64,000 nucleotides of DNA, taken from NCBI GenBank assembly GCA_041394885.1, contig JAWKHI010000005.1, forward strand, positions 216,267 to 280,266. The letters are read 5' to 3'. Below the pieces are notes generated by a model, which saw only the letters and a list, made by a program, of their open reading frames with translations, ran no database searches and was not told the DNA's origin. Below, in pieces: positions 50,513 to 59,312 of this stretch. The translations under genes were made by a program, and so were the position numbers. The stretch's first letter is position 1. The number at the start of each line of letters is the position of its first letter. Origin of the DNA: DSOI01 sp041394885 (GTDB lineage Bacteria; Acidobacteriota; Terriglobia; Bryobacterales; Bryobacteraceae).

Positions 50513-53285
50513 CTTACTCGCCGCGGCGGCGATGGTTGGACTGTTGGCTTGGCTGGTGGACTCTCGGCCGGTAACGGCGCAAGCTCCCTCACGCGGCAGG
50601 CCCAATCCGGACGAGAGGCTGTTTCGAATCACGGTGGGTCTCACCGATGCAGCCGGGAAGGAATGGGCGGGGCGCCTTCAGGTGAGTGGCGGGCAGATTG
50701 CCGCGTTGGAGGGCTGGCGGTTTTCAGGCGCCGATCAAGCGTCGGCGACGGGAGAGTTTCGCTTCCGTACCAAGATAGGCAATCTCGAGAATCAACTGCG
50801 GACTAACATTCCTTATGGCCAAACCGATTGGGGCGATCCCAGTATACGGCGTCTGGTTCCGCAGGGGCTGCTGTTGCTCGTGCGTGGTCCGGAAACGGCA
50901 CAGGTGCGGTTCGAGGTGGAAGGTTCGCCGTTCGAGTTCACCGTCTCCAACGCGGCTTATCACCGGCCGCTTACGTTTCTGGACGGGAACGCTCGCGTCG
51001 AGCGCCTGGCGCCGGCGGAGACATGGTCTGAGCCGTTGTTTGCCGACGATGAGCCGGTGGTTGCGCTGGGGGCTCGCGGGCAGCGGTACGTGGCTTGGCT
51101 TTCCTATCGCGACAAGGGCGACTACGTAACGGTCAGCGACGGGACTGACGCCACGCGCGTCACCGACAAGGGTGATCATCAGGGGCCGGCCCTCGCGGTG
51201 GATACGCGCGGATGGGTGCATGCGGCGTGGTCTCAACGGGAAGGGGCGGAGTGGCACGTCTATTTGTCGACGCGGGTTGGCGGCCGTTGGACGGCGGCGC
51301 AGAAGATGTCGGAAGGCGGCGGATCGAACATCGCGCCGGTGCTGGCGGCGGGCGCCGCGGGACGGATCGGTCTTGCGTGGCAATCGCTGCGTGAGGGCCG
51401 GTCCACGATCCGGTATCGGGAACTGGACGGGCGCCGCTGGGGTCCGGAGCAGGCGGCGAGCGAGGGGGGAGGCAATGCATGGTCGCCGGCGATCGCGTTT
51501 GGTAGCGGAAAGATGTGGATTGCTTGGGACGCCTACGACACGGGTGCATACCAGATCTACGCGCGGGCATCGGGTAGCGCCGTGGAGCGGGTGACGGCGG
51601 GCTCGAACTTTTCGGTCCGGCCGTCGATCGCGATCGATCCTCGCGGCGTGCCGGTGGTGGCTTGGGAAGAGTCCGGGCCGATGTGGGGCAAGGACTACGC
51701 CTTCCTCACCGACACACGGGGAACGCGGCTTTACGAGAGCCGGCGGATCGTGTTGGGGTACCGGGACGGAGGGACATGGAAGCGGCTGAGCGCCGATCCC
51801 GCGGCGGCGATCGCGGCATGGCAGCGGCGCTATCTGCAGCAACCGCGCATCGTGATCGATCCGGCGGGCCGGTTGCACATGGCCTTTCGCGTGCGCACCT
51901 CGGCCAGCACATCGCGGATGGACGGATGGGCGGCGGGGGGACGCTGGCACAGCTTCTATACGCGGATGGATGGAGACCGCTGGCTGCCGGCGGTGGAGAT
52001 GGCGCAGAGCGTCGGGCGAAACAGCATGCGCGCGTCGATTGCAGCCAACAACTCCGCGGTGGAAATCGCGTGGGCCACCGACGACCGGCCCTGGGCCGAT
52101 CGCGGGGAGGCGCGCGAGGTGGACGTGCGAACGGCATCGTTCACCGCCGGCGGCGCCGAATCGAGGTTGTCGGGCGAAGCTATGCAAGCGGCCAGCGCGG
52201 CGTTGAGCACGCATCCGAATGAGAAGGCGGATACGCAGCGCATTCGTGCGCACCGCATTACGATCGCTGGAAAGACCTATCGCATCGTGCGTGGGGACCT
52301 GCACCGGCACACGGAGCTTTCCGCCGATGGGTCTGGCGATGGAATGCTCGAGGATCTCTACCGCTACACGATGGACGCGGCCGCGATGGACTATGCGCAT
52401 GTGGGCGATCACCAGATGGGCTCCGACGACGAGTACAACTGGTGGTTCACGCAGAAATCGAACGATCTGTACCATATGCCGGATCGGTTCGTGGTGCTCT
52501 ACGGCTACGAGCGCAGCGTGCGGTATCCCAACGGGCATCGCAACGTGATTTGGGCCGAGCGCGGACATCCGGTGCTGCGGATCGGTCCGCAGGAGCAGCA
52601 GGGTAAGTTAAACACCGGATCGCTGCTCTATCCCTATCTCAAACGGACGCGCGGGATCGCGACTTCGCATACGTCCGCGACGCCCCAAGGTACGGACTGG
52701 CGCGACAACGATCCCGACGTGGAGCCGATCGTGGAGATCTATCAGGCGTTCGAATCGAGCTATGAGCACCCCGGAGCGCCGCGCGCCTGGAAAGAGGGCG
52801 ACAAGCCGGTGCACACGGGGCTGCGTCCGGCGGGATATGTATGGAACGCCTGGGCCAAAGGTTACAAGCTGGGAGTGCAGTCGAGTTCGGATCATGTGGC
52901 CACGCACACTTCCTACGCATGCATTCTGGTGGAGGACTTCACGCGCGAGGGCTTGGTGGACGCGATGCGGCGCAGGCACACCTACGCGGCGACGGATTCG
53001 ATCATCCTGGACGTCCGGATGAACGGGACGGCGTTGATGGGCGATGCGATCGAATCGGCGGGGAGCGCGAAGCTGCAAGTGCGGGCTATCGGCACGGCTC
53101 CGATTGCCGAGATCGATGTGATCCGGGACAACAAGTATGTGCACAAGGTGGAGCCGAATACGGCGGAGGCGTCGTTCGAGTATGTGGATCCATCGGCGGA
53201 CGCTGGAGAATCTTACTACTATGTCCGCGTGCGGCAGACTGACGGGCAATTGGCTTGGAGTTCGCCGATCTGGGTGAAGCGGTGA
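50484..53285 (+). CDS. Exported beta-propeller protein with PHP-type (DUF3604-like) metallohydrolase domain
   Basis: 933 residues. Signal peptide MPNQKTLTRNLLAAAAMVGL... to about residue 36. Residues about 170-430 contain sialidase-type propeller repeats with LAVDTRGWVHAAWSQ, AIDPRGVPVVAWEES and similar strands. From about 600 the PHP fold begins: VRGDLHRHTELSADGSGD (HxH metal ligands), AMDYAHVGDHQMGSDDEY, IATSHTSATPQG, SSDHVATHTSYA. These are metal sites of CehA/McbA-type or DUF3604 phosphoesterase-like proteins. The C-terminal Ig-like part is IAEIDVIRDNKYVHKVEP. Role probably hydrolysis of a phosphate or carbamate ester outside the cell. It is coupled to the next gene (GTGA). Confidence 0.82.
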   Translation: MPNQKTLTRNLLAAAAMVGLLAWLVDSRPVTAQAPSRGRPNPDERLFRITVGLTDAAGKEWAGRLQVSGGQIAALEGWRFSGADQASATGEFRFRTKIGNLENQLRTNIPYGQTDWGDPSIRRLVPQGLLLLVRGPETAQVRFEVEGSPFEFTVSNAAYHRPLTFLDGNARVERLAPAETWSEPLFADDEPVVALGARGQRYVAWLSYRDKGDYVTVSDGTDATRVTDKGDHQGPALAVDTRGWVHAAWSQREGAEWHVYLSTRVGGRWTAAQKMSEGGGSNIAPVLAAGAAGRIGLAWQSLREGRSTIRYRELDGRRWGPEQAASEGGGNAWSPAIAFGSGKMWIAWDAYDTGAYQIYARASGSAVERVTAGSNFSVRPSIAIDPRGVPVVAWEESGPMWGKDYAFLTDTRGTRLYESRRIVLGYRDGGTWKRLSADPAAAIAAWQRRYLQQPRIVIDPAGRLHMAFRVRTSASTSRMDGWAAGGRWHSFYTRMDGDRWLPAVEMAQSVGRNSMRASIAANNSAVEIAWATDDRPWADRGEAREVDVRTASFTAGGAESRLSGEAMQAASAALSTHPNEKADTQRIRAHRITIAGKTYRIVRGDLHRHTELSADGSGDGMLEDLYRYTMDAAAMDYAHVGDHQMGSDDEYNWWFTQKSNDLYHMPDRFVVLYGYERSVRYPNGHRNVIWAERGHPVLRIGPQEQQGKLNTGSLLYPYLKRTRGIATSHTSATPQGTDWRDNDPDVEPIVEIYQAFESSYEHPGAPRAWKEGDKPVHTGLRPAGYVWNAWAKGYKLGVQSSSDHVATHTSYACILVEDFTREGLVDAMRRRHTYAATDSIILDVRMNGTALMGDAIESAGSAKLQVRAIGTAPIAEIDVIRDNKYVHKVEPNTAEASFEYVDPSADAGESYYYVRVRQTDGQLAWSSPIWVKR

Positions 53286-55726
53286 AGCGCCGCACCTTTG
53301 TGCTGTCGGCGCTGGCGTTGGGCGCGCAGAGCGGGCCGCGATCGATTAGCGGAATTTATCCGCACCTGGCGATGTTCAACGAAGACAATGAATGCGGCAC
53401 CGGAGGCGTGGTGCCATGGGCGGGCCGGCTGTGGGTGGTTACTTACTCGCCGCACCGTCCGGCAGGGTCCGCCGATAAGCTCTACGAGATTACTCCGGAC
53501 TTGCGGCAGATCGTTCGGCCGGAAAGCATCGGGGGAACGCCGGCGAACCGGATGATCCATCGCGAATCGAACCAGTTGTTTCTGGGGCCGTACGCGATCG
53601 ATGGGGATGGCAACGTCCGGGTGATTCCTTATGAGAAGGCTTATGGGCGGCCAACGGGCAACGCGAGGCATCTTACCGATCCGGTGTCGAAGATCTACCT
53701 GGCGACGATGGAAGAGGGCTTCTATGAGATCGACGTGCGGACGCTCGCGGTGAAGCAACTCTATGAGGACGGTAACCTGACGGCGAAGCGGGACCCTACT
53801 GTGAGTATCGCGGGCGCGTTGCTGCCCGGGTATCACGGCAAGGGGTTGTATTCGGGGCAGGGAAGGCTGGTTTACGCCAACAACGGCGAGTACGACACGG
53901 GCGGGATGCCGCCGTCGACTCCTTCGGGATGTCTGGCCGAGTGGGATGGGCGTGATTGGAAAGTGGTCCGCCGTAACCAGTTCACCGAAGTGACCGGGCC
54001 GGGCGATCTTTACGGGAACGCGAATGCGTCGAGCGATCCGATCTGGTCATTGGGTTGGGATCATCGCTCGCTCATTCTGATGGTCCGCGAAGGGGGCGCA
54101 TGGCATTCCTTCCGGCTTCCCAAGGCGAGCCACGCCTACGACGGCGCGCATGGCTGGAACACCGAGTGGCCGCGGATCCGGGACGTCGGTGAGCCGGACA
54201 TGCTGATGACGATGCACGGCATGTTCTGGAAGTTTCCGAAGGGATTCGGCGTGTCGCGTGCGGCGGGCATTTCGCCCCGGTCCGCCTATATTCGCGTGGT
54301 GGGAGACTTTGCGCGATGGCAGGACCGGATCGTGTTGGGATGCGACGACGCGGCCAAGAACGAGTTCTTGAACAAGCGAAATTGCAAGGGGAGTATCGCC
54401 GGTCCGGGGCAATCGCAATCGAATTTATGGTTTCTGGATCCGGGCGAGTTGGACGGGTTCGGCCCGGCGCTGGGGCGCGGTGGGGTGTGGGTGGGGGATT
54501 CCATCCGCGGTGGCGACATCTCAGAGCCGTTTCTGTTCGCGGGCTTTGACCGGCGCATGGTGCATGTGTCGCACAGCGAAGGGGAGCCGGTGACGTTCCA
54601 CTTCGAGGCGGATGTGCGCGGCGACGGGCGATGGACAAAGCTGCGCGAACTCCAGGTGCCCGCGATGGGCTATGCGTGGCATGTGTTCGACGCCACCGAT
54701 CGAGCCGAGTGGGTCCGCGTGCGGACCAGCCGCGATGCGGCGGCGGCGACGGTGTTTTTTCAGTACTCGAATCAGGATCGGCGCACGGCGGAGGCGGATC
54801 CGATTTTCAGTGGCGTCTGCGAAGCAGAAGCGTCCGCGTGGAGCGGCGGCCTGCTGTGGAATCGCGGCGATAACCGGCGGACGCTGCTGTTTGCGGCGCG
54901 TCAGGTTACCGGCGGGAAGGCGTCGCCGCCGGCGCTGTATGAATTGGGCGAGGGCATGGTGCTGCGGCGTTTGGAAGATACGGCGCTGCTCGACTGGATG
55001 GAAAGCAATCTGGCGCCGCCGGTGAGCACACCGGCGCGGCCGTTGGTGGAAGTGGACGCGGCGTCGGTGATCTACTACGACGAAGAGGGCAAACGGTGGC
55101 GCCTGCCGAAGGGACCCGCCGTAATGGACAATCCCGGTCCGCTGGGCCAAGCGCGGATGGCGCGGGAGGCCTCCACCGAGCGGGACCTTCTATCGGCGCA
55201 TGGCTCGTTCTATGAACTGCCGTCGAATAATGCGGGCGGAATCGCGATGGTTCGTCCGGTTTGCACCCATCACCGGCGCATCCACGATTTCACCAGCCAT
55301 CGGGGGCTGCTGGTGTTGGCGGGCGTGGATGGCGGCGCGGCGTCTGAGCATGTGATTCGTTCCGACGATGGGCGGGTGGCGTTGTGGCTGGGGGCGATCG
55401 ACGATTTGTGGAAGTTCGGCAAGCCACGCGGCGAAGGCGGCCCTTGGCTCGATACGCCCGTGATTGCGAGTATTCCTTCGGACCCCTACCTGATGACCGG
55501 CTATGACCGGAAGCAGTTGCGGATGCGTCACGATGCGGCGGCGATGGTGAGTTTTCGAGTGGAAGTGGATTTCTCGGGGACGGGATCCTGGCGGACCTAC
55601 CGGTCATTTCCCGTGGCCGCGGGGCACGAACTCAGTCATGATTTCCCAGATGGATTCGGGGCCTACTGGGTTCGCGCGGTGGTCAATCGGGACTGCGCGG
55701 CTTCGGCGATTTTCCGTTACTCGTAG
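53282..55726 (+). CDS. Exported protein of unknown function with duplicated C-terminal module
   Basis: 814 residues from GTG 53282 (GTGA overlap with the PHP gene). MKRRTFVLSALALGAQ fits a Tat signal (RRTFVLSA). The first 400 residues contain propeller-like strands (MIHRESNQLFLGPYAIDG, LYSGQGRLVYANNGEYD). Two copies of a module of about 80 residues follow: near 420-505 (FAGFDRRMVHVSHS to ATVFFQYS) and 739-814 (TGYDRKQLRMRHD to SAIFRYS). Both share the pattern DRK/R, H, F.VEVD or F.FEAD, G.W and WVR. I do not recognise the family. Its coupling to the PHP protein suggests a shared extracellular substrate. Confidence 0.75.
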   Translation: MKRRTFVLSALALGAQSGPRSISGIYPHLAMFNEDNECGTGGVVPWAGRLWVVTYSPHRPAGSADKLYEITPDLRQIVRPESIGGTPANRMIHRESNQLFLGPYAIDGDGNVRVIPYEKAYGRPTGNARHLTDPVSKIYLATMEEGFYEIDVRTLAVKQLYEDGNLTAKRDPTVSIAGALLPGYHGKGLYSGQGRLVYANNGEYDTGGMPPSTPSGCLAEWDGRDWKVVRRNQFTEVTGPGDLYGNANASSDPIWSLGWDHRSLILMVREGGAWHSFRLPKASHAYDGAHGWNTEWPRIRDVGEPDMLMTMHGMFWKFPKGFGVSRAAGISPRSAYIRVVGDFARWQDRIVLGCDDAAKNEFLNKRNCKGSIAGPGQSQSNLWFLDPGELDGFGPALGRGGVWVGDSIRGGDISEPFLFAGFDRRMVHVSHSEGEPVTFHFEADVRGDGRWTKLRELQVPAMGYAWHVFDATDRAEWVRVRTSRDAAAATVFFQYSNQDRRTAEADPIFSGVCEAEASAWSGGLLWNRGDNRRTLLFAARQVTGGKASPPALYELGEGMVLRRLEDTALLDWMESNLAPPVSTPARPLVEVDAASVIYYDEEGKRWRLPKGPAVMDNPGPLGQARMAREASTERDLLSAHGSFYELPSNNAGGIAMVRPVCTHHRRIHDFTSHRGLLVLAGVDGGAASEHVIRSDDGRVALWLGAIDDLWKFGKPRGEGGPWLDTPVIASIPSDPYLMTGYDRKQLRMRHDAAAMVSFRVEVDFSGTGSWRTYRSFPVAAGHELSHDFPDGFGAYWVRAVVNRDCAASAIFRYS

Positions 55727-57120
55727 GCGAAGCGGTACAGCGCGGAAGTGGTGCGGAGGAAGATACCGTCCTCGCCCAGCGCTGGTGTGGCGAAGCATTC
55801 TTCCTCGAGGCTGCCCGCGGGGATCGGCTCCCAATCGGCGCCGGCCTGGATCCAGGTGAGTTTGCAGGCGCGGCTCACGGCCAGGACGCGTCCGGCGGCG
55901 GCGACGGGGGAAGCGAAGTATTCGTCGATGGCGCCTGGCAGGCGGCCTTCCTTGCGCAGGGCGCCGGTTGCGAGGTCGAGTGCGGTGACGATGCCGCCGT
56001 TGCGCACCAGATAGACGATGCCGTCATACGCGATGGGCGTAGTTACCCGCGGGACGCCCCGATCCACACTCCAAACGACGGCTTGGCCGGTAAGATCGCC
56101 ACGCCCGCGCGGACGCACGGCCATCAAACGGCTAGGCGGCGACTTTTCGATGAACCAGCGGTCGTAGTCGGCGCGGTCAAAGTCACCGTCATGGTCATAG
56201 TCTGCGACCGAACCGGTAATCTCGGATCCTTCGACGGCGCCGTTTCCGTCTTTGTCGAGATCGCGCAGCATCTGTTCCCAGGGCTTGAGCTTTCCACGCG
56301 CGTTGTCGCCCTGCACGCCGGCGACGATGAGGTCGCCCGCCACCATCGGGCTTGACTTGGGTTGGTGTGGCAATCCTCCCACGCGCCAGAGTATTTCTCC
56401 GGTGTGGGGTTCGTAGGCGGTGAGCTCGAACGGCGACATCACGACCGCCTGTATTTCTCCGCCGGGCGCGCGATAGGCAACCGGAGTAGCGAAAGACCCG
56501 CCGAGGGAGGGCGGGCGGGGCACGCTCCATACCACTTTGCCGGTGGCGGCGTCCACGCCGATGACGGCTCCGCGATCGAGTTGCTCGAGCATCAGAACGA
56601 GCATTCCGCCGGCCAGAAGGGGCGATGTGGCGATGCCGTGCGGGCTGGTGAAAGGGCCGAGGGGACATTGCCAGAGCTCACGGCCATCCACGTTGTAGGC
56701 GGCGAGTCCGAAGTCCGCGAAGAAGACGTAGAGGGACTTGCCGTCGGTGACGGGCGTGGGAGTGGCGGGGTCATTGGTTTCATTGCGGACGTCGATGTGA
56801 CGGCGGCGCAACTGGCGAGTCCAGAGCGTGCGTCCGGTGGTGCGATCGAGGGCGAAGGTGAGGAGGCGATCGTCCTGGTGCGCGGTGAGGAACAGCCGGC
56901 GGCCGGAGAGAACGGGAGAGGACTTGCCGGGCGGGATGGTTCGTTTCCAGGCGAATCCCTTGCCGGGATCGAAGGTGAGCGGGAGTTTGCCGTGGATGGC
57001 TGTGCCGCCGGTAATGCCGGAGGCGTCCGGTCCGCGAAAACGGGGCCAGTCGGCGGCGGGGAGTGCGGAAGCGAGCAGGGCGGCGACCGCGAGCGAGGCC
57101 GGATGGAGGCGGATCGTCAC
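55717..57120 (-). CDS. Exported PQQ-type beta-propeller protein with EF-hand-like insert
   Basis: 467 residues from GTG 57120, signal peptide LAVAALLASALPAADWP. PQQ repeats such as WPRFRGPDASGITG, FAWKRTIPPGKSSPVL and SLYVFFADFGLAAYN fold into a propeller; no catalytic Asp/Cys set of a quinoprotein dehydrogenase is evident. At about residues 285-330 lies LDKDGNGAVEGSEITG and YDHDGDFDRADYDR, two calcium-binding EF-hand-like loops inside the propeller. This class is common in Planctomycetes and Acidobacteria. It overlaps the convergent gene at 55726 by 10 bases. Confidence 0.82.
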   Translation of the reverse strand: MTIRLHPASLAVAALLASALPAADWPRFRGPDASGITGGTAIHGKLPLTFDPGKGFAWKRTIPPGKSSPVLSGRRLFLTAHQDDRLLTFALDRTTGRTLWTRQLRRRHIDVRNETNDPATPTPVTDGKSLYVFFADFGLAAYNVDGRELWQCPLGPFTSPHGIATSPLLAGGMLVLMLEQLDRGAVIGVDAATGKVVWSVPRPPSLGGSFATPVAYRAPGGEIQAVVMSPFELTAYEPHTGEILWRVGGLPHQPKSSPMVAGDLIVAGVQGDNARGKLKPWEQMLRDLDKDGNGAVEGSEITGSVADYDHDGDFDRADYDRWFIEKSPPSRLMAVRPRGRGDLTGQAVVWSVDRGVPRVTTPIAYDGIVYLVRNGGIVTALDLATGALRKEGRLPGAIDEYFASPVAAAGRVLAVSRACKLTWIQAGADWEPIPAGSLEEECFATPALGEDGIFLRTTSALYRFAYE

Positions 57121-57147
57121 CGGATCATCTTATCGGAACGGGCAATG

Positions 57148-57900
57148 TCAGTGCGTCATGCTGTAGAGGATGTAGTTGATGCCGAAGCGGTACGCCAGGC
57201 TGGTCATCGCTTCGGGATACTCGGGCATGTCGGCGTGTTCCCAGGCGTCGCCGACATCCATGTTGTAGTTGATGGCGACCACTACGCGGCCGCGATCGTC
57301 TTGAATGGCGCGCCAGCGCGGCGGCGTGTATTGCGGCTGCACGCGGATGCCGCCGGCTCCGTCCCGGCGCAGGTGACGCAGCCCGGGGATGTAGGTGCGC
57401 TCTACGATGTCGTATAGGCAATGCATGATGGAGTCCCCGTCTTCGATGTCGACGATTTCTCGGCCAGGCAGAACACGGGACATGGATTCGGCGAAGGCGG
57501 CCCATTCGCGGGGGCCGTGGAAATCGTCCACGACGAGGAAGCCGCCGCGCTGGAGATAGTCGCCGAGGCGATCGGTTTCCTCCTTTCGTAAGTCCCAGTA
57601 ACCGGTCTGCGTGGCGTAGAGCCAGGGATAGTCGAAAATACGATCATCGGTGAGAGGGAGGTGGATCCCATCGCCGGTGTCGATGCGGGTCAGCCTGCGA
57701 ATCCCCTGAGTGAAGTGGACTTCGGCGGCAGGCCAGTCCTGCATCCACCAGCCGCGAGCGCCGAAGAAGCGGCGGGTTCCCTGCATGTCTTTGTACTCCA
57801 CGCGGACGAAGCGGAACTCGGTGGGTGTGATCGCCGGATCGCCGGCGAAGCTGAGGACGGCGAGCGAGGCGAGGAGGGCGGCGGGTGCTTTCCAGGTCAT
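57148..57900 (-). CDS. DUF4159 exported protein
   Basis: 250 residues with a signal peptide (about 1-20). DUF4159 text: FRFVRVEYKDM, YPWLYATQTGYWDL, LGDYLQRGGFLVVDDFHG, RVVVAINYNMDVGDAWEHAD. The domain resembles glutamine-amidotransferase-like folds and often sits with MoxR/DUF58 operons; no such genes are here. Function unknown. Start ATG 57900 overlaps the stop of the CCA gene (ATGA), so expression follows it. Confidence 0.85.
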   Translation of the reverse strand: MTWKAPAALLASLAVLSFAGDPAITPTEFRFVRVEYKDMQGTRRFFGARGWWMQDWPAAEVHFTQGIRRLTRIDTGDGIHLPLTDDRIFDYPWLYATQTGYWDLRKEETDRLGDYLQRGGFLVVDDFHGPREWAAFAESMSRVLPGREIVDIEDGDSIMHCLYDIVERTYIPGLRHLRRDGAGGIRVQPQYTPPRWRAIQDDRGRVVVAINYNMDVGDAWEHADMPEYPEAMTSLAYRFGINYILYSMTH

Positions 57901-59279
57901 GGCTCCGCACCTTGCGGTATCTGGGGTGAAGTCCGGGCGATGGGCGCGGAGAAGCGCTGTTCGACAAACCGGATGGCGTCCTCGCGAGTGGCGATGCGGT
58001 CTTCGAGCTGGGCTGTCTCGACATCTTCAAGGATCTGTTTGAACGCGGGGCCTGGGGCGAGCCCCATGGCGATGAGGTCATCGCCGGTCAACAGGCGCGG
58101 CGGCTTCAATTGTTCGACTGGCAGCGCGGCCAGTTTCGCGCGTACGAACTCGTAGTTGTCGAGATTGCCGTGGCTCGCTCCGCAATCGATGCGATGCAGT
58201 TCCAGGTGTTCGTCGAACCCGTCCATGCGCAGGAAGCGCTTCAGCGTGCTTTCGCGCATGCGCGGGGCGTCCTTGAAGCGCATGTGGTGGGCCACGAGGG
58301 CCTCGACGCGATCGACGGTGGCGTTGGAGAAGCGGAGCCGTTCGAGAATGGCGCGGGCCATCCGGGCGCCCAATTCGGCGTGCCCGTCGAAACGGATGCG
58401 ATCGGCGACGCGGAAGGTGGGCGGCTTGGCCACGTCGTGCAGCAGGATGCCGAGGGCGAGGGTGAGCGAGGGGGGCGGCGTTCCTTCCCCGGCCATGGCT
58501 TGGAGCATCATGCGCGTGTGGATCCAGACGTCGCCTTCGGGATGGAATTCGGGCGGCTGCTCGACGCCCTTCATGGCGGCGACTTCGGGCAGAATCTCGG
58601 CGAGTAGACCGGTCTCGTCGAGCAGCTCAAAGCCGCGGCGGGCGTGGCCTTCGGTGAGGATCCGCGCGATCTCGTCGCGAATGCGTTCGGCGGAGATGGC
58701 ATGAATGCGAGGGGCGAGGCGGCCGATGGCGGCCGCGGCCTGTTCGTCGATGGAGAAGCCGAGGCGCGCGGCGAAGCGGATCGCGCGCAGCATGCGGAGG
58801 TGATCTTCGGCGAAACGGGAGGCGGCGTCGCCGACGGCGCGAATCACGCCCAGGTCGAGATCGCGGCGGCCATCGACAAAATCCAGGACGCGGCCGGACG
58901 CGGGGTCGAGAAAGAGGGCGTTGATGGTGAAGTCACGGCGGAGCGCGTCCTGGCGGGGGTCCGTTTCGAAATGGACGTGATCGGGATGGCGGCCGTCGCG
59001 ATAGTCGTGATCGCTACGGAAGGTGGCCACTTCCACTTCGCCCACCAGCATCACGCCGAAGTGGGCCCCTACGGGTTGGGCGCGCGGGAACAGCGCGAGG
59101 ATGCGATCCGGGGTGGCGCTGGTGGCGACGTCGAAATCGCCGGGCACGCGGCCGAGCAGCATATCCCGGACGCAGCCGCCGACCAGGAAGGCGCCATGGC
59201 CGGCATCGCGGAGGCGTAGCGCGATGTTGCGGGCCTCCACTCCGATGGCGGGGATATCGTGTTCGCTGGTGCGGGCCAT
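57897..59279 (-). CDS. CCA tRNA nucleotidyltransferase / poly(A)-polymerase family protein
   Basis: 460 residues from ATG 59279; ORF extension beyond it is antisense to trkA. Class II nucleotidyltransferase head: FLVGGCVRDMLLGRVPGDFD (GG and DxD), RRDFTINALF (RRD), VGDAASRFAEDHLRMLRAIRFAARLGF. A C-terminal HD-type domain is seen in LGILLHDVAKP and VEALVAHHMRFKD. It adds or repairs the 3' CCA end of tRNAs; an HD domain is found in the E. coli-type enzyme. The gene is divergent from trkA. Confidence 0.9.
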   Translation of the reverse strand: MARTSEHDIPAIGVEARNIALRLRDAGHGAFLVGGCVRDMLLGRVPGDFDVATSATPDRILALFPRAQPVGAHFGVMLVGEVEVATFRSDHDYRDGRHPDHVHFETDPRQDALRRDFTINALFLDPASGRVLDFVDGRRDLDLGVIRAVGDAASRFAEDHLRMLRAIRFAARLGFSIDEQAAAAIGRLAPRIHAISAERIRDEIARILTEGHARRGFELLDETGLLAEILPEVAAMKGVEQPPEFHPEGDVWIHTRMMLQAMAGEGTPPPSLTLALGILLHDVAKPPTFRVADRIRFDGHAELGARMARAILERLRFSNATVDRVEALVAHHMRFKDAPRMRESTLKRFLRMDGFDEHLELHRIDCGASHGNLDNYEFVRAKLAALPVEQLKPPRLLTGDDLIAMGLAPGPAFKQILEDVETAQLEDRIATREDAIRFVEQRFSAPIARTSPQIPQGAEP

Positions 59280-59312
59280 CGCTTTGATCTTAGAATAAGG
59301 AGGTTTACCCCC

